A DNA stretch of 36,280 bases, from assembly GCF_022767005.1 (NCBI RefSeq), contig NZ_JALEOV010000073.1, positions 1 to 36,280 on the forward strand, read 5' to 3'. Position 1 is the stretch's first letter. Every line of letters starts with the position of its first letter. This document shows, piece by piece, positions 21,801-29,211 of this stretch. The stretch is from Peptoniphilus sp. (GTDB taxonomy: Bacteria; Bacillota; Clostridia; Tissierellales; Peptoniphilaceae). A model generated the notes under the pieces. The model saw only the letters and a program-made list of their open reading frames with translations. It did not search any database and was not told the origin of the DNA. The position numbers and the translations under genes were made by a program.

Positions 21801-23018
21801 ATGGAAAATAAAAATTTTTTTGAAGAAATGATGGAGATGCAAAAAAATATTTTTGAAAATCAAAAGGAAGCTTACAACAAATTTATGGAATCTTTTAAGT
21901 TCGGAGACTTCAAGCCATTTGGGGCAAATATGTTTGTGAATAATTTTAAAAACCCAATGGAATTTTTTAATAATTACAAAGAAATGAATGAAAAATTTGA
22001 AAATAATTTTAGAGAATTTTTTTCACAAGTTCCAGGATACGAAGATTCATTGGAAAGTTACAAAAAAAATATGGAATTTTTGAATAAACTTTACTTTGCT
22101 TATGACGATTTTTACAAGGATTTTGACCTTGTGGCTGCACAAAATAAATTAATTGAATTGTTTGAACTATATAGCGATGAATTAGTTGAAATGTCTAAAA
22201 AATATTTCTATAAATTAATTCCAGATAGTTATTACAGAATTCTTGAAAACTTTAATTTGGAAAAATTCATTAGACCGGTTATTGAAAATTCAAAAAGATC
22301 TATCGACTTTTATGAAAATGCTATAAAAAATAGACCAGAACTTTTAGTTTCAGATGTAAAAGATTTTTATCAAGGAATTTTAGATAAGATTTTTGAAATG
22401 CCAACTATTGGCGTAAGTCCTGAAGAAAATGAAAAATCAAAAAGAGAATTACAAAATTATCTTGACCTTGAACTTAAACTTTTAGATTTTAATTTATTCC
22501 TTGAAAAGAAAAATCAAGAAACAGCATTAAAGGCACAACGAGCTTATATAGATGGACTTGAAACTGAAGCTTCATTAGAGGATTTTGCAGATTTTTACAA
22601 ATTCTATATGAACAATTTCGAAAAAGCTTATAAAGAACTTGTTAATTCAGAAGAATATAAGGAAAAAGCACAAGAAATTTTAGATATAGTTGAAAAAAAT
22701 AAAGAAGCATACAAGGAAAGACTTGTTGAAAAATTAGCAGACTTTCCAATTGCAACTGCAAGGGACGCAGAAAAATTCATGAGTGAAGTTGAGGGACTAA
22801 CTAAGAAATTTGATGACGAAAAAAGAGCTAAAACAAGTTTAGAAAGAAAGGTTACTAAGATTAAAACAGATTCTGAAAAGGAAATCAAAGCTCTTAAAGA
22901 AGAAGTAGAAAAATTAAAAGAAGAAAATGAAAAGAAAAAATTAGAAGCTAATGAAGCAGTTAAAAAGGAAATCGAAGAATTAAAGAAAGAAATAGCTGCT
23001 CTTAAAAAAAATAAGTAA
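21801..23018 (+). CDS. PhaE/phasin-like coiled-coil protein
   Basis: A 405-residue, very hydrophilic, all-helical protein. Its N-terminal 80 residues are Phe/Asn/Met-rich and amphipathic (NPMEFFNNYKEMNEKF), as in granule-associated phasins. Residues about 195-295 resemble the class III PHA synthase subunit PhaE: FEMPTIGVSPEENEKSKREL, then FEKAYKELVNSEEYKEKA. This is followed by a segment (LADFPIATARDAEKF) where PhaE usually has LPTRSEVDEL, and by a coiled coil (about 335-405) ending in KKEIAALKKNK. The homology is judged by eye and is distant. No phaC or other PHA gene is in the window. AAGGAGG before the ATG and a strong promoter suggest it is well expressed. Its role could be in a granule, scaffold or envelope structure. 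Confidence 0.55.
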   Translation: MENKNFFEEMMEMQKNIFENQKEAYNKFMESFKFGDFKPFGANMFVNNFKNPMEFFNNYKEMNEKFENNFREFFSQVPGYEDSLESYKKNMEFLNKLYFAYDDFYKDFDLVAAQNKLIELFELYSDELVEMSKKYFYKLIPDSYYRILENFNLEKFIRPVIENSKRSIDFYENAIKNRPELLVSDVKDFYQGILDKIFEMPTIGVSPEENEKSKRELQNYLDLELKLLDFNLFLEKKNQETALKAQRAYIDGLETEASLEDFADFYKFYMNNFEKAYKELVNSEEYKEKAQEILDIVEKNKEAYKERLVEKLADFPIATARDAEKFMSEVEGLTKKFDDEKRAKTSLERKVTKIKTDSEKEIKALKEEVEKLKEENEKKKLEANEAVKKEIEELKKEIAALKKNK

Positions 23019-23050
23019 AATAATTGAATAGAAAATAAAAATCTTCTCCT

Positions 23051-23084
23051 AAAAAGTCTGTGGAATATTCTGCAGACTTTTTTG
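23051..23084 (+). terminator. Terminator of the PhaE-like gene
   Basis: AAAAAGTCTG / CAGACTTTTTT forms a 10-bp stem, with a partly paired GGAATATTC interior, ending in a T-run. Confidence 0.82.
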
Positions 23085-23357
23085 TTTTTAAATTTATATT
23101 TTAATAAAAAGTTTTTATTAAAAGACACCATAAAAAATCAATAATTATCAGAGAAATTTATAAAGAGATAATGCTGGTAGTGATTTTGAAGATATTGGCA
23201 AAATACGCAATAATTTTGCTTTAGAAAATAAATTGATAGAACTTGATAAACTTATCCTTTAAAAGGTAGTTTGTTTTATGAGAATTTATCGAAAAACAAT
23301 AAATAATTATTGAAAAACATAAAATGATATGGTATATTTATGAAAAAGGAGGCAATT
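23085..23357 (+). other. Intergenic region with a possible coding relic
   Basis: After the terminator the sequence is AT-rich. One plus-strand frame, about 23165-23263, reads AGSDFEDIGKIRNNFAL and continues to a stop, but has no start codon or ribosome site; it may be a gene relic. The promoter of the DUF2975 gene occupies the last 50 bases. Confidence 0.4.
23310..23338 (+). promoter_or_regulatory. Promoter of the DUF2975 operon
   Basis: TTGAAA (23310-23315) and TATATT (23333-23338) with a 17-bp spacer. The predicted start near 23345 falls after the ATG at 23340 but before the ATG at 23358, which supports the latter. Confidence 0.65.
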
Positions 23358-23828
23358 ATGAAATCACTTAGAGTTAAATTTATAAAGTCACTTTTAATTA
23401 TTGCAATTGTAATTTTGGCTGCGGCATCCTATGGAATTTTTAAATTTGCAAAGGTCATGGGAGAGATTTATCCAATGTTTGTGAATATGAAATATCCAAT
23501 GCTATTTTTGTGCGAAGGGATAATTCTGGCATTAATTTTTGCAATTTTATTTGGAATTTTTGCACTAAAAAAGTATGAAGGAGATAGTATTTTTGAAAAG
23601 AAAATGCTTTTTGATCTTCAAGTCATTTCATTATGCTTTATTGGAATTTTTTTCCTTTCTATTCTTTCGATAATTTACACAAATTTTAACTTAGAGGGCT
23701 CAATTACAAATTTAATTTTCATTGGTTTTGGCATTCTATCCATGTTAATTGCACAAATTTTTCTTCTTCTATGCGATTTAATAAAAGAGGGCATTGCCTT
23801 AAAAGAAGAAAATGATCTTACTATTTGA
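23358..23828 (+). CDS. DUF2975-like four-helix membrane protein
   Basis: A 156-residue integral membrane protein with four predicted helices: about 7-27, 42-65, 82-105 and 118-140. Length, topology and the short polar C-terminus fit DUF2975 proteins, found across Firmicutes and usually followed by a small Cro/C1-type regulator, exactly as here. AAGGAGG lies 5 bases before this ATG. The biochemical role of the family is unknown; such pairs are proposed to be membrane-protein/regulator modules. The stop lies 8 bases before the regulator's ATG. Confidence 0.75.
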   Translation: MKSLRVKFIKSLLIIAIVILAAASYGIFKFAKVMGEIYPMFVNMKYPMLFLCEGIILALIFAILFGIFALKKYEGDSIFEKKMLFDLQVISLCFIGIFFLSILSIIYTNFNLEGSITNLIFIGFGILSMLIAQIFLLLCDLIKEGIALKEENDLTI

Positions 23829-23836
23829 GGTGCAAT

Positions 23837-24055
23837 ATGGGAAAAATAATTGTTGATTTAGATGTTGAACTTGCAAAAAATAAAATGACCCTAACAGAAT
23901 TATCTGATCGCGTGGGCATAACTATTGCAAATTTATCTATTTTAAAGACAAATAAGGCAAAGGCAATAAGATTTTCCACTCTTTCAGAAATTTGCAGAGT
24001 GTTAAATTGCGACGTAGGCGATATTTTAAGGTATCAAGGAGATAAAGATGAGTGA
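23837..24055 (+). CDS. Small Cro/C1-type (YozG-like) HTH regulator
   Basis: A 72-residue single-domain DNA-binding protein. The helix-turn-helix is LTELSDRVGITIANLSILK (about 18-36), followed by the typical RFSTLSEICRVLNCDVGDIL of XRE-family regulators that accompany DUF2975 proteins. The ATG at 23837 is preceded by GAGGTG; an in-frame TTG at 23825 overlaps that site. It overlaps the next gene by 8 bases, so the three genes form one operon. Probably autoregulatory, though no operator was pinned down. Confidence 0.88.
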   Translation: MGKIIVDLDVELAKNKMTLTELSDRVGITIANLSILKTNKAKAIRFSTLSEICRVLNCDVGDILRYQGDKDE

Positions 24056-24518
24056 TAAGAGTTTTAAAAAAGTTTTGATTTTAATGTTTGCAGTTTTTTT
24101 AGCTTTGATTCCTATTTTATTTTTACTTTCTGACAATAGAGAACAGTCTGTAAAAGAGGTGGAAAATGAGTTTAAAATTAAATTTCCATCTAGTGTAAAG
24201 AGAATTAGAGAACTAAGAAAAGAACCAAGTTTTCATGGAGATGGCGAGGCTGCAATTTTATTTTCAGTAGATAAAAATGATATTGACAAAATAAAAAGTG
24301 AACTAAAAGATTACAAAGTTGCGAAAGATAGCGACAAAGTTGATGCCATAGAAACGTGCTATAATAATGTTAAGAAGAGGGGATTTGACACTTCAATAGA
24401 TCTAAGTAATGAGAAATATTTTAAATCTACCAATGACAATAATTTATATGGAAATTACATTGCCATTCTAATTGACAATGAGAAGTGCGAGATTTTATTT
24501 TTACAATGGGATACTTGA
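24048..24518 (+). CDS. Membrane-anchored or secreted hypothetical protein
   Basis: A 156-residue protein with a basic N-terminus (MSDKSFKK) and one hydrophobic helix (VLILMFAVFLALIPILFLL, about 9-27), so an uncleaved anchor or signal peptide without a lipobox Cys. The remainder is a soluble alpha/beta domain (FPSSVKRIRELRKEPSFHGDGE) that would lie outside the membrane. CAAGGAG lies before the ATG, within the regulator's coding end. I recognise no named family, although small proteins with FHGDGE-type stretches accompany DUF2975 genes in other Firmicutes in my recollection; that link is uncertain. Confidence 0.75.
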   Translation: MSDKSFKKVLILMFAVFLALIPILFLLSDNREQSVKEVENEFKIKFPSSVKRIRELRKEPSFHGDGEAAILFSVDKNDIDKIKSELKDYKVAKDSDKVDAIETCYNNVKKRGFDTSIDLSNEKYFKSTNDNNLYGNYIAILIDNEKCEILFLQWDT

Positions 24519-24947
24519 AAAAATTTTTTCCTAATATACCAAAAAAAATTGTTACAATTTATTAAATTGTATAATTTAAAACTTATTGTATTAATAATGT
24601 TTTCCTTGATACAAATCTAATAAAAATTGAAAGTTTAATTAAGAAGGAATATAAAACTTTTATAGATTTTATGGTTTAAATGTTCAATTTTTATAATTAA
24701 ATATAGTTTTTTCTTAGGAGGGGAAAATTAAACAAATTTTACGAAGTATAAATAATGACAATTACAATCGAATTACTACAATAAAATACTGATGCAAAAC
24801 AAAATAAAAATTACGAATAGAAAAATTTTTGCACAAAAAGGAATATACAAATCTTTTTCATAAAAAATTTAAACACAAAAAAGCTTTTAAAAATGAAAAC
24901 CTTTTGATATAATTAATTTATAAATTAATAAGGAGAGGTGATTTATT
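24519..24947 (+). other. 429-bp intergenic region upstream of gltS
   Basis: Highly AT-rich and without a gene-sized frame. It contains an orphan ribosome-site sequence TAGGAGGGG (24716-24724) followed only by ATT in a 22-codon frame. The gltS promoter is an extended -10 TTGATATAAT ending at 24913, with only a weak -35. No riboswitch fold was recognised. Confidence 0.55.
24905..24913 (+). promoter_or_regulatory. gltS extended -10 promoter
   Basis: TG-A-TATAAT at 24905-24913 is an extended -10 element, 35 bp ahead of the gltS ATG. The -35 region (TTTTAA near 24885) is weak, as is usual with extended -10 promoters. Confidence 0.6.
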
Positions 24948-26162
24948 ATGACAATTGAATTGGATATGATCCAAACAATTGGTCTAGCAGTTATTTTATT
25001 GCTAATCGGTAGGTACATAAGGAATAAAGTTTATTTCTTCCAAAAATTCGCTATTCCAGCACCTGTAATTGGTGGGTTCTTGTTTGCGATAATTCACTTA
25101 ATTTTGAGATTAAACAATTTAGTTGCATTTGAATTCGACACTACATTGCAATCATTTTTCATGACAATATTTTTTACTAGTATTGGTTTTGGAGCAAGTA
25201 TCAAAGTTCTTAAAATTGGTGGACCTAAGGTTATTAAGTTTTTAATAATCGCGAGCATTCTATGCGTACTACAAAATATTTTAGCAATTGCATTGGCTGG
25301 ACCTGTAGGAGTAGAACCAGGACTTGCACTTATGACAGGTTCAACACCTATGACTGGTGGTCACGGAACAAGTGCAGGTATTGCACCGCTTGTTGAAGCA
25401 GCTGGTATAACAGGAGCAGAAACTGTAGCTTATTCAGCAGCAACGTTTGGATTAGTAATGGGTTCATTAATGGGTGGTCCATTAGCAAACAAACTTATCC
25501 TTAAAAATAATCTTGTTGAAAAGAAAAAATTAGAAAAAGAAGTAGAAGTTGATGAATCTATTTTAAAGCAAGAAGATAAGATTTTGGATGGAAGAAAGAT
25601 TCAAATTGGATTTTTTGCCATTCTAGTTGCTATGGGTATAGGAGTTTATATTTCAGCGTTTTTAAATGGGCAAATTGCTAAGTTTACAGACAAGGCAGCA
25701 CTTCCAATTTACATTGGACCAATGCTTCTTGGTATTCTTTTTAGATATATTTCTGATAAGGGATCAAACTTCCTTCCAAATGAAGAAGTTTCAATTGCTG
25801 GAGAATTAGGACTTAATCTATTCTTATCAATGGCATTAATGACATTGAAATTATGGCAATTAGTAGAACTAGCAGTTCCAATGCTAATTTTACTTGCTGC
25901 ACAAACAGTATTAATGGCTATATTTGCTTACTTCGTAACATTTAAAGCTATGGGTAACAATTATGATGCAGCAGTTATTGCTGGAGGACATTGTGGATTT
26001 GGTATGGGTGCGACACCTAATGGTGTAGCTAATATGGAATCTATTTGTGATAAATTTGTTTATTCAAAGATGGCATTCTTTGTACTTCCAATAGTAGGGG
26101 GCATGTTTATCGACTTCACAAATGTTTTTATAATAACAATATTCTTAGGTATATTTGCTTAA
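24948..26162 (+). CDS. gltS: Sodium/glutamate symporter
   Basis: Imports glutamate with Na+ across the cytoplasmic membrane. 404 residues, matching the family (E. coli GltS about 400). The two inverted-repeat halves carry the pore-loop signatures MTGGHGTSAGIAPL (about 135-148) and GGHCGFGMGATPNGVANM (about 343-360). The N-terminus ELDMIQTIGLAVILLLIGR is typical. AAGGAGAGGTG lies before the ATG. It is monocistronic with its own terminator. Because glutamate is the fermentation substrate of the gcd/gct/hgd locus 5 kb upstream, and GcdB exports Na+, this symporter closes a sodium cycle. Confidence 0.95.
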   Translation: MTIELDMIQTIGLAVILLLIGRYIRNKVYFFQKFAIPAPVIGGFLFAIIHLILRLNNLVAFEFDTTLQSFFMTIFFTSIGFGASIKVLKIGGPKVIKFLIIASILCVLQNILAIALAGPVGVEPGLALMTGSTPMTGGHGTSAGIAPLVEAAGITGAETVAYSAATFGLVMGSLMGGPLANKLILKNNLVEKKKLEKEVEVDESILKQEDKILDGRKIQIGFFAILVAMGIGVYISAFLNGQIAKFTDKAALPIYIGPMLLGILFRYISDKGSNFLPNEEVSIAGELGLNLFLSMALMTLKLWQLVELAVPMLILLAAQTVLMAIFAYFVTFKAMGNNYDAAVIAGGHCGFGMGATPNGVANMESICDKFVYSKMAFFVLPIVGGMFIDFTNVFIITIFLGIFA

Positions 26163-26170
26163 TAAAGACT

Positions 26171-26202
26171 AAAAAGCACCAGATAATGTCTGGTGCCTTT
26201 TT
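26171..26202 (+). terminator. gltS terminator
   Basis: AAAAAGCACCAGA-TAATG-TCTGGTGCCTTTTT: 8 perfect GC-rich pairs with flanking A/T pairing and a T-run, 9 bases after the stop. Confidence 0.9.
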
Positions 26203-26246
26203 ATTAAGATTTATTATAAATTTAAAAATATTAAATTAAATTGGAA

Positions 26247-26264
26247 TTTTATCAAATGATAAAA
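26247..26264 (+). promoter_or_regulatory. 18-bp perfect palindrome upstream of murI
   Basis: TTTTATCA-AA-TGATAAAA (8-2-8) lies 39 bp before the murI ATG, just upstream of a -10-like TAATAT (26273-26278). It is a candidate repressor site of unknown type. Confidence 0.45.
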
Positions 26265-26303
26265 GTGATTAATAATATTGTGAGTTAAAAGGAGCAATTT
26301 AAA

Positions 26304-27113
26304 ATGAAAAAAAATGATCCGATAGGAGTTTTTGATAGTGGTGTAGGTGGGCTTTCTGTACTAAAGGAATTATTAAAAGTATTTCCAGAAGAAAATTTTA
26401 AATATATAGGTGATACTTTGAGAATGCCTTATGGTGTTAGAACTCCTAAAGATGTAGAAAGCTCAACATTTGAATGCTTAAACTTTTTAGCAGAACAAGG
26501 AGTTAAGGGTATAGTTATAGCTTGTAATACTGCTACTTGTTATGGGCTAAAGAACGCACAAGAAAAATTAGATATACCAGTGGTTGGAGTTGTAGAACCA
26601 GCTTGTAGTTATGCTTATTTAGTTACTAAAAATAACAAAGTTGCACTTATTGCTACAGAAGGTACAGTAAAGTCAAAAGTTTATGAGGAAACTATTAAAA
26701 AATTTAACAAAAATATAGTTTTAAAGGGTGTAGGAGCTCCTCAGTTAGTATTAGATGTTGAAAATGGAAATTTGAACAACGATATTGTAGAAAAAACTAT
26801 TACAAATTATTTAAATGAATTTGAAGATTTTGACTATGATACATTAATTTTAGGTTGTACACATTTTCCACTTGCAAGAGAAGCTTTCGAAAAAATTTTT
26901 GAAAAGCAAAATAGAAAGGTTAAATTGGTAGATCCTGCCAATAGAACGGCTGTTGCTTTGAAAGACATTTTAAGAAAAGATGACTTGTTAAATCAAGAAA
27001 AAAATCCTAAAATTGATTTCTTCTCAACTAATAACTTGGGAAAATTCAAAAATACTGTTGAAAATGTGATAGATACTGATAACGAAGAATCATTCAAAGA
27101 AGTATTTATTTAA
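26304..27113 (+). CDS. murI: Glutamate racemase
   Basis: Converts L- to D-glutamate for peptidoglycan stem peptides. 269 residues, full-length for MurI. Signatures: PIGVFDSGVGGLSVLKEL at the start (Asp11), the first catalytic Cys74 in IACNTAT, and the second, Cys185, in LGCTHFPLA. AAGGAG lies 9 bases before the ATG. Monocistronic; its original terminator appears to have been split by the IS element that follows (see the broken terminator entry). Proximity to gltS is probably incidental, although both act on glutamate. Confidence 0.95.
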   Translation: MKKNDPIGVFDSGVGGLSVLKELLKVFPEENFKYIGDTLRMPYGVRTPKDVESSTFECLNFLAEQGVKGIVIACNTATCYGLKNAQEKLDIPVVGVVEPACSYAYLVTKNNKVALIATEGTVKSKVYEETIKKFNKNIVLKGVGAPQLVLDVENGNLNNDIVEKTITNYLNEFEDFDYDTLILGCTHFPLAREAFEKIFEKQNRKVKLVDPANRTAVALKDILRKDDLLNQEKNPKIDFFSTNNLGKFKNTVENVIDTDNEESFKEVFI

Positions 27114-27163
27114 TTATAAAATAATATAAAGAATTTTTATGAGGTGCTTTGGATTATGTAGTG

Positions 27164-27192
27164 CCCCCTAAATCCGTACATGGATTAGGGGG
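27164..27192 (+). other. IS-end hairpin covering the orfA ribosome site
   Basis: CCCCCTAAATCC-GTACAT-GGATTAGGGGG pairs over 11 bp with a single bulge. Its 3' arm contains AGGGGG, the likely ribosome site of orfA 7 bases before the ATG. Confidence 0.65.
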
Positions 27193-27199
27193 TATTTTA

Positions 27200-27718
27200 A
27201 TGTCAAAATATTATTATGAAACGAAGTTAAAAATTATAATAGAGAATGAACAGAGATATGGAAGGAAATATCTTTGCGATAATTATGATCTTAAAGATTC
27301 TGCAATTGAAAATTGGATACGTTTATACAAAATGTATGGTGAAGAAGTGTTAAATAAATCTATGTCTAAAACCAATTATACTGGAGAATTTAAGTTATCT
27401 GTATTACAATATAGGCGAAATCATAAATTATCCTACAAAGAGACCGTAGAACATTTCAATATCAAAAATCCATATACCAGTGCTAATTGGAATAGAAAAT
27501 ATAAAGAAGAGGGATTTGAATCTTTATGTGGTCCTGTAGGAAGACTCAAGAATAATGGAGGTTCTGATATGCCTAAAGGAACTAATGAGCCTAAGAAACT
27601 AGATAAATCCGAGAGAGAAGAATTAATTGAGTTAAGAGAAAGAAATCAATACCTAGAAGCAGAGTTACTTTATCTAAAAAAGTTAGATGCTTGCTCCAGG
27701 AGAAAAGATTTCAAATAA
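27200..27718 (+). CDS. IS3-family transposase OrfA
   Basis: A 172-residue DNA-binding transposase subunit. It has two consecutive helix-turn-helix domains (YGRKYLCDNYDLKDSAIENW, about 18-37, and LSYKETVEHFNIKNPYTSANW, second half near 80), as in IS150-type OrfA, and ends in a leucine-zipper-like coiled coil (LIELRERNQYLEAELLYLKK, about 145-164). AGGGGG lies 7 bases before the ATG; this site is within the terminal hairpin. An upstream in-frame TTG at 27149 lies outside the element and is unlikely. The gene is intact. It overlaps the orfB start by 32 bases, and the overlap contains A6G (CTAAAAAAG) as a possible slippery site. Confidence 0.85.
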   Translation: MSKYYYETKLKIIIENEQRYGRKYLCDNYDLKDSAIENWIRLYKMYGEEVLNKSMSKTNYTGEFKLSVLQYRRNHKLSYKETVEHFNIKNPYTSANWNRKYKEEGFESLCGPVGRLKNNGGSDMPKGTNEPKKLDKSEREELIELRERNQYLEAELLYLKKLDACSRRKDFK

Positions 27719-28578
27719 AGAGAAAACGAAAATAGTGCTGGAGTTAAGGCAAAACCATCCTAAAATAATGCTTAATATAGCAAAACTACCTAGATTATCA
27801 TTTTATGAATGGGAAGAAAAGCTACATCAAATGGACACAGAAGAACCTGAAGTAGTGGGTGAAATCAAAGAAATAATTTCTGAGTCAAGGGGAACTTATG
27901 AATATAGAAGAGCAACTATTGTACTTAGAAAAAAGGGAATCGTCGTTAATCATAAAAAAGTTCTACGATTAATGAGAGAAAATAATTTGTTATGTAAGAA
28001 GTTTCAGAGAAGAAGCAGAGGCTACAGTTCCTTTAAGGGCGAAGTGGGCAATATAGCTGATAATGTACTTGACAGAAATTTTGAAGTTAATAAACCAAAT
28101 GAACTATGGGTAAGTGATGTTACTGAGTTTAAGATACATAACTCAGAGATTAGACTCTATCTGTTCCCGTTATGGATTTATTTAATAGTGAAATTATTTC
28201 CTTTAGCCTAATTACATCACCTAATGTAGCATTTACCAACCAATCTTTAAGAAAAACGATAGCAAAGCTTCCATCTAATCATCATCTAATGATTTACACA
28301 GACTAAGGATTCCATTATCAGCATAAATCTTGGGTAAAACCTTAGAAGAAAATGGAATCACACAAAGTATGTCTAGACGCGGGAATTGTTTAGACAATTC
28401 CCCTATGGAAAATTTCTTATGGCTTTTAAAACAAGAAATGTATTATGGTGTTAAATATACTAGTATAGAAGCATTGAGTAGAGAGATAGTAAGATATATT
28501 AATTGGTATAACTATGATAGAATTAAGACAAAACTAAACGGATTTTCACCTATTAAGTATAGGCTTCAGTCCGCTTAG
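27687..28578 (+). pseudogene. IS3-family transposase OrfB, inactivated
   Basis: The DDE (rve) transposase of the element, broken by at least three lesions. From the ATG at 27687 the frame gives the usual HTH_21 part (GTYEYRRATIVLRKKGI) and the first catalytic Asp (NELWVSDVTEF). Near 28170 one base is missing: the frame changes before VMDLFNSEIISFSL, which is readable in the shifted frame. In that frame GAC is followed by TAA at about 28304 where GAC-CAA (Asp-Gln, the second catalytic Asp region) is expected. Near 28335 another base is missing, after which the third frame gives the C-terminus with catalytic Glu (NSPMENF) and the usual YNYDRIKTKLNGFSPI. Decay is recent enough that the protein can still be read across all three frames. 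Confidence 0.85.
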
Positions 28579-28746
28579 TAAAAATCAAATATTAATATCC
28601 GCGTTTAAGGGTGCACATCCTTAATAAGCACCATGTTTTTATTTAGACGAATTGTCAAATCAAATGCGATACATAGGGTAAGCAACCAAAGAGTTTTTAT
28701 TTAGTAGTTATATTTTATAAATTTTCTTGAATTGTATTGATTAATT

Positions 28747-28990
28747 CTATGTTGTTTTTAAATCAACTGTATTTAATTCATATAAACATATTTCTTTAGA
28801 ATAAAATTCTCTTAAAAGGCCATTGTTATTTTCATTTGTGCAATTCTGCAATGCACAATAAGGATCACGGAAATATGCCTTACAATCTAATTGATCTTCT
28901 ATATTATCAAATGCTTAAAATTCTTTTAAAGTATTGATTGTTGGTACTACAAAACAGTATGCAATTTTTCTTTTACGATCTAGTCTACAT
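28747..28990 (-). pseudogene. IS30-family transposase relic
   Basis: On the minus strand a decayed frame reads CKAYFRDPYCALQNCTNEN and then NNGLLREFYSKE, which matches the C-terminal catalytic block of IS30-family transposases (YFADPY...GTNENTNGLLREYFPKG). Upstream in the same frame LKEF is followed by an in-frame TAA where the family has SDNGKEF, so the second catalytic Asp is lost. The relic stops at 28747 and lacks both ends. It lies directly beside the IS3-family copy, so this spacer has taken insertions at least twice. Confidence 0.75.
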
Positions 28991-29211
28991 GGCTCTATTT
29001 TGTTTGCTTTCAAAAGTCTTATTTATTGTCTTTAAAAATATTTCTTACATATATTGTTATATTGTTAAAATTTCATCTTGTGGTGTAAAATATTGTTAAA
29101 AAATAATCTATAATTAAAATATAAACATTATGCGTTTTAAATTAATTATGAGGGGTATTTCTTATATGAAAGCTTTTTATGATGCATTAAATTAAGAATA
29201 AGGAGTGTATT
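28991..29211 (+). other. AT-rich spacer upstream of the aldehyde dehydrogenase gene
   Basis: It contains a 9-codon frame (MKAFYDALN, 29166-29195) with GAGGGG about 12 bases ahead of its ATG, ending 16 bases before the dehydrogenase start. It may be a leader peptide or chance. TATAAT occurs near 29110 without a well-placed -35. No riboswitch fold was recognised. Confidence 0.35.

Larger units (their letters stand above)
27157..28620 (+). mobile_element. IS3-family (IS150-like) insertion sequence, defective
   Basis: About 1.46 kb, encoding an OrfA and a broken OrfB of the IS3/IS150 type. The left end begins TGTAGTGCCCCC. The right end, read inward, is GGATGTGCACCC, so the terminal repeats share G--GTGC-CCC imperfectly and the exact ends are uncertain by a few bases. 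With the right end at 28620, TTA flanks both sides (27154-27156 and 28621-28623), a 3-bp target duplication as expected for IS3-family elements. OrfB is dead, so the copy cannot move by itself unless complemented. Confidence 0.8.
27143..28640 (+). terminator. murI terminator split by the IS element
   Basis: GGTGCTT (27143-27149) lies left of the element and AAGCACC (28626-28632) right of it, followed by ATGTTTTT. Removing the element and one TTA copy rebuilds GGTGCTT-TGGATTAAT-AAGCACC, a 7-bp stem with a 9-base loop and T-run, 30 bases after the murI stop. The listed span includes the inserted element. Confidence 0.6.

Noticed and set aside
21801-23018. Phage tail-fibre or surface adhesin for the coiled-coil protein
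   Set aside because: No signal peptide, no phage neighbours and no collagen or fibre repeats; the block order fits PhaE better.
22628-23131. Minus-strand frame of 167 codons, Phe/Ser/Leu-rich
   Set aside because: Mirror of the Lys/Glu-rich coiled coil of the PhaE-like gene; it also crosses that gene's terminator.
24757-24784. Duplicate start of gltS (ATGACAATTAC...) upstream
   Set aside because: Only the first few codons resemble gltS, and the frame stops after nine codons; the match is too short to call a duplication.
27149-27199. Earlier TTG start for IS OrfA
   Set aside because: It lies outside the element, before the terminal repeat, and would translate through the terminal hairpin; the ATG at 27200 has a proper ribosome site.
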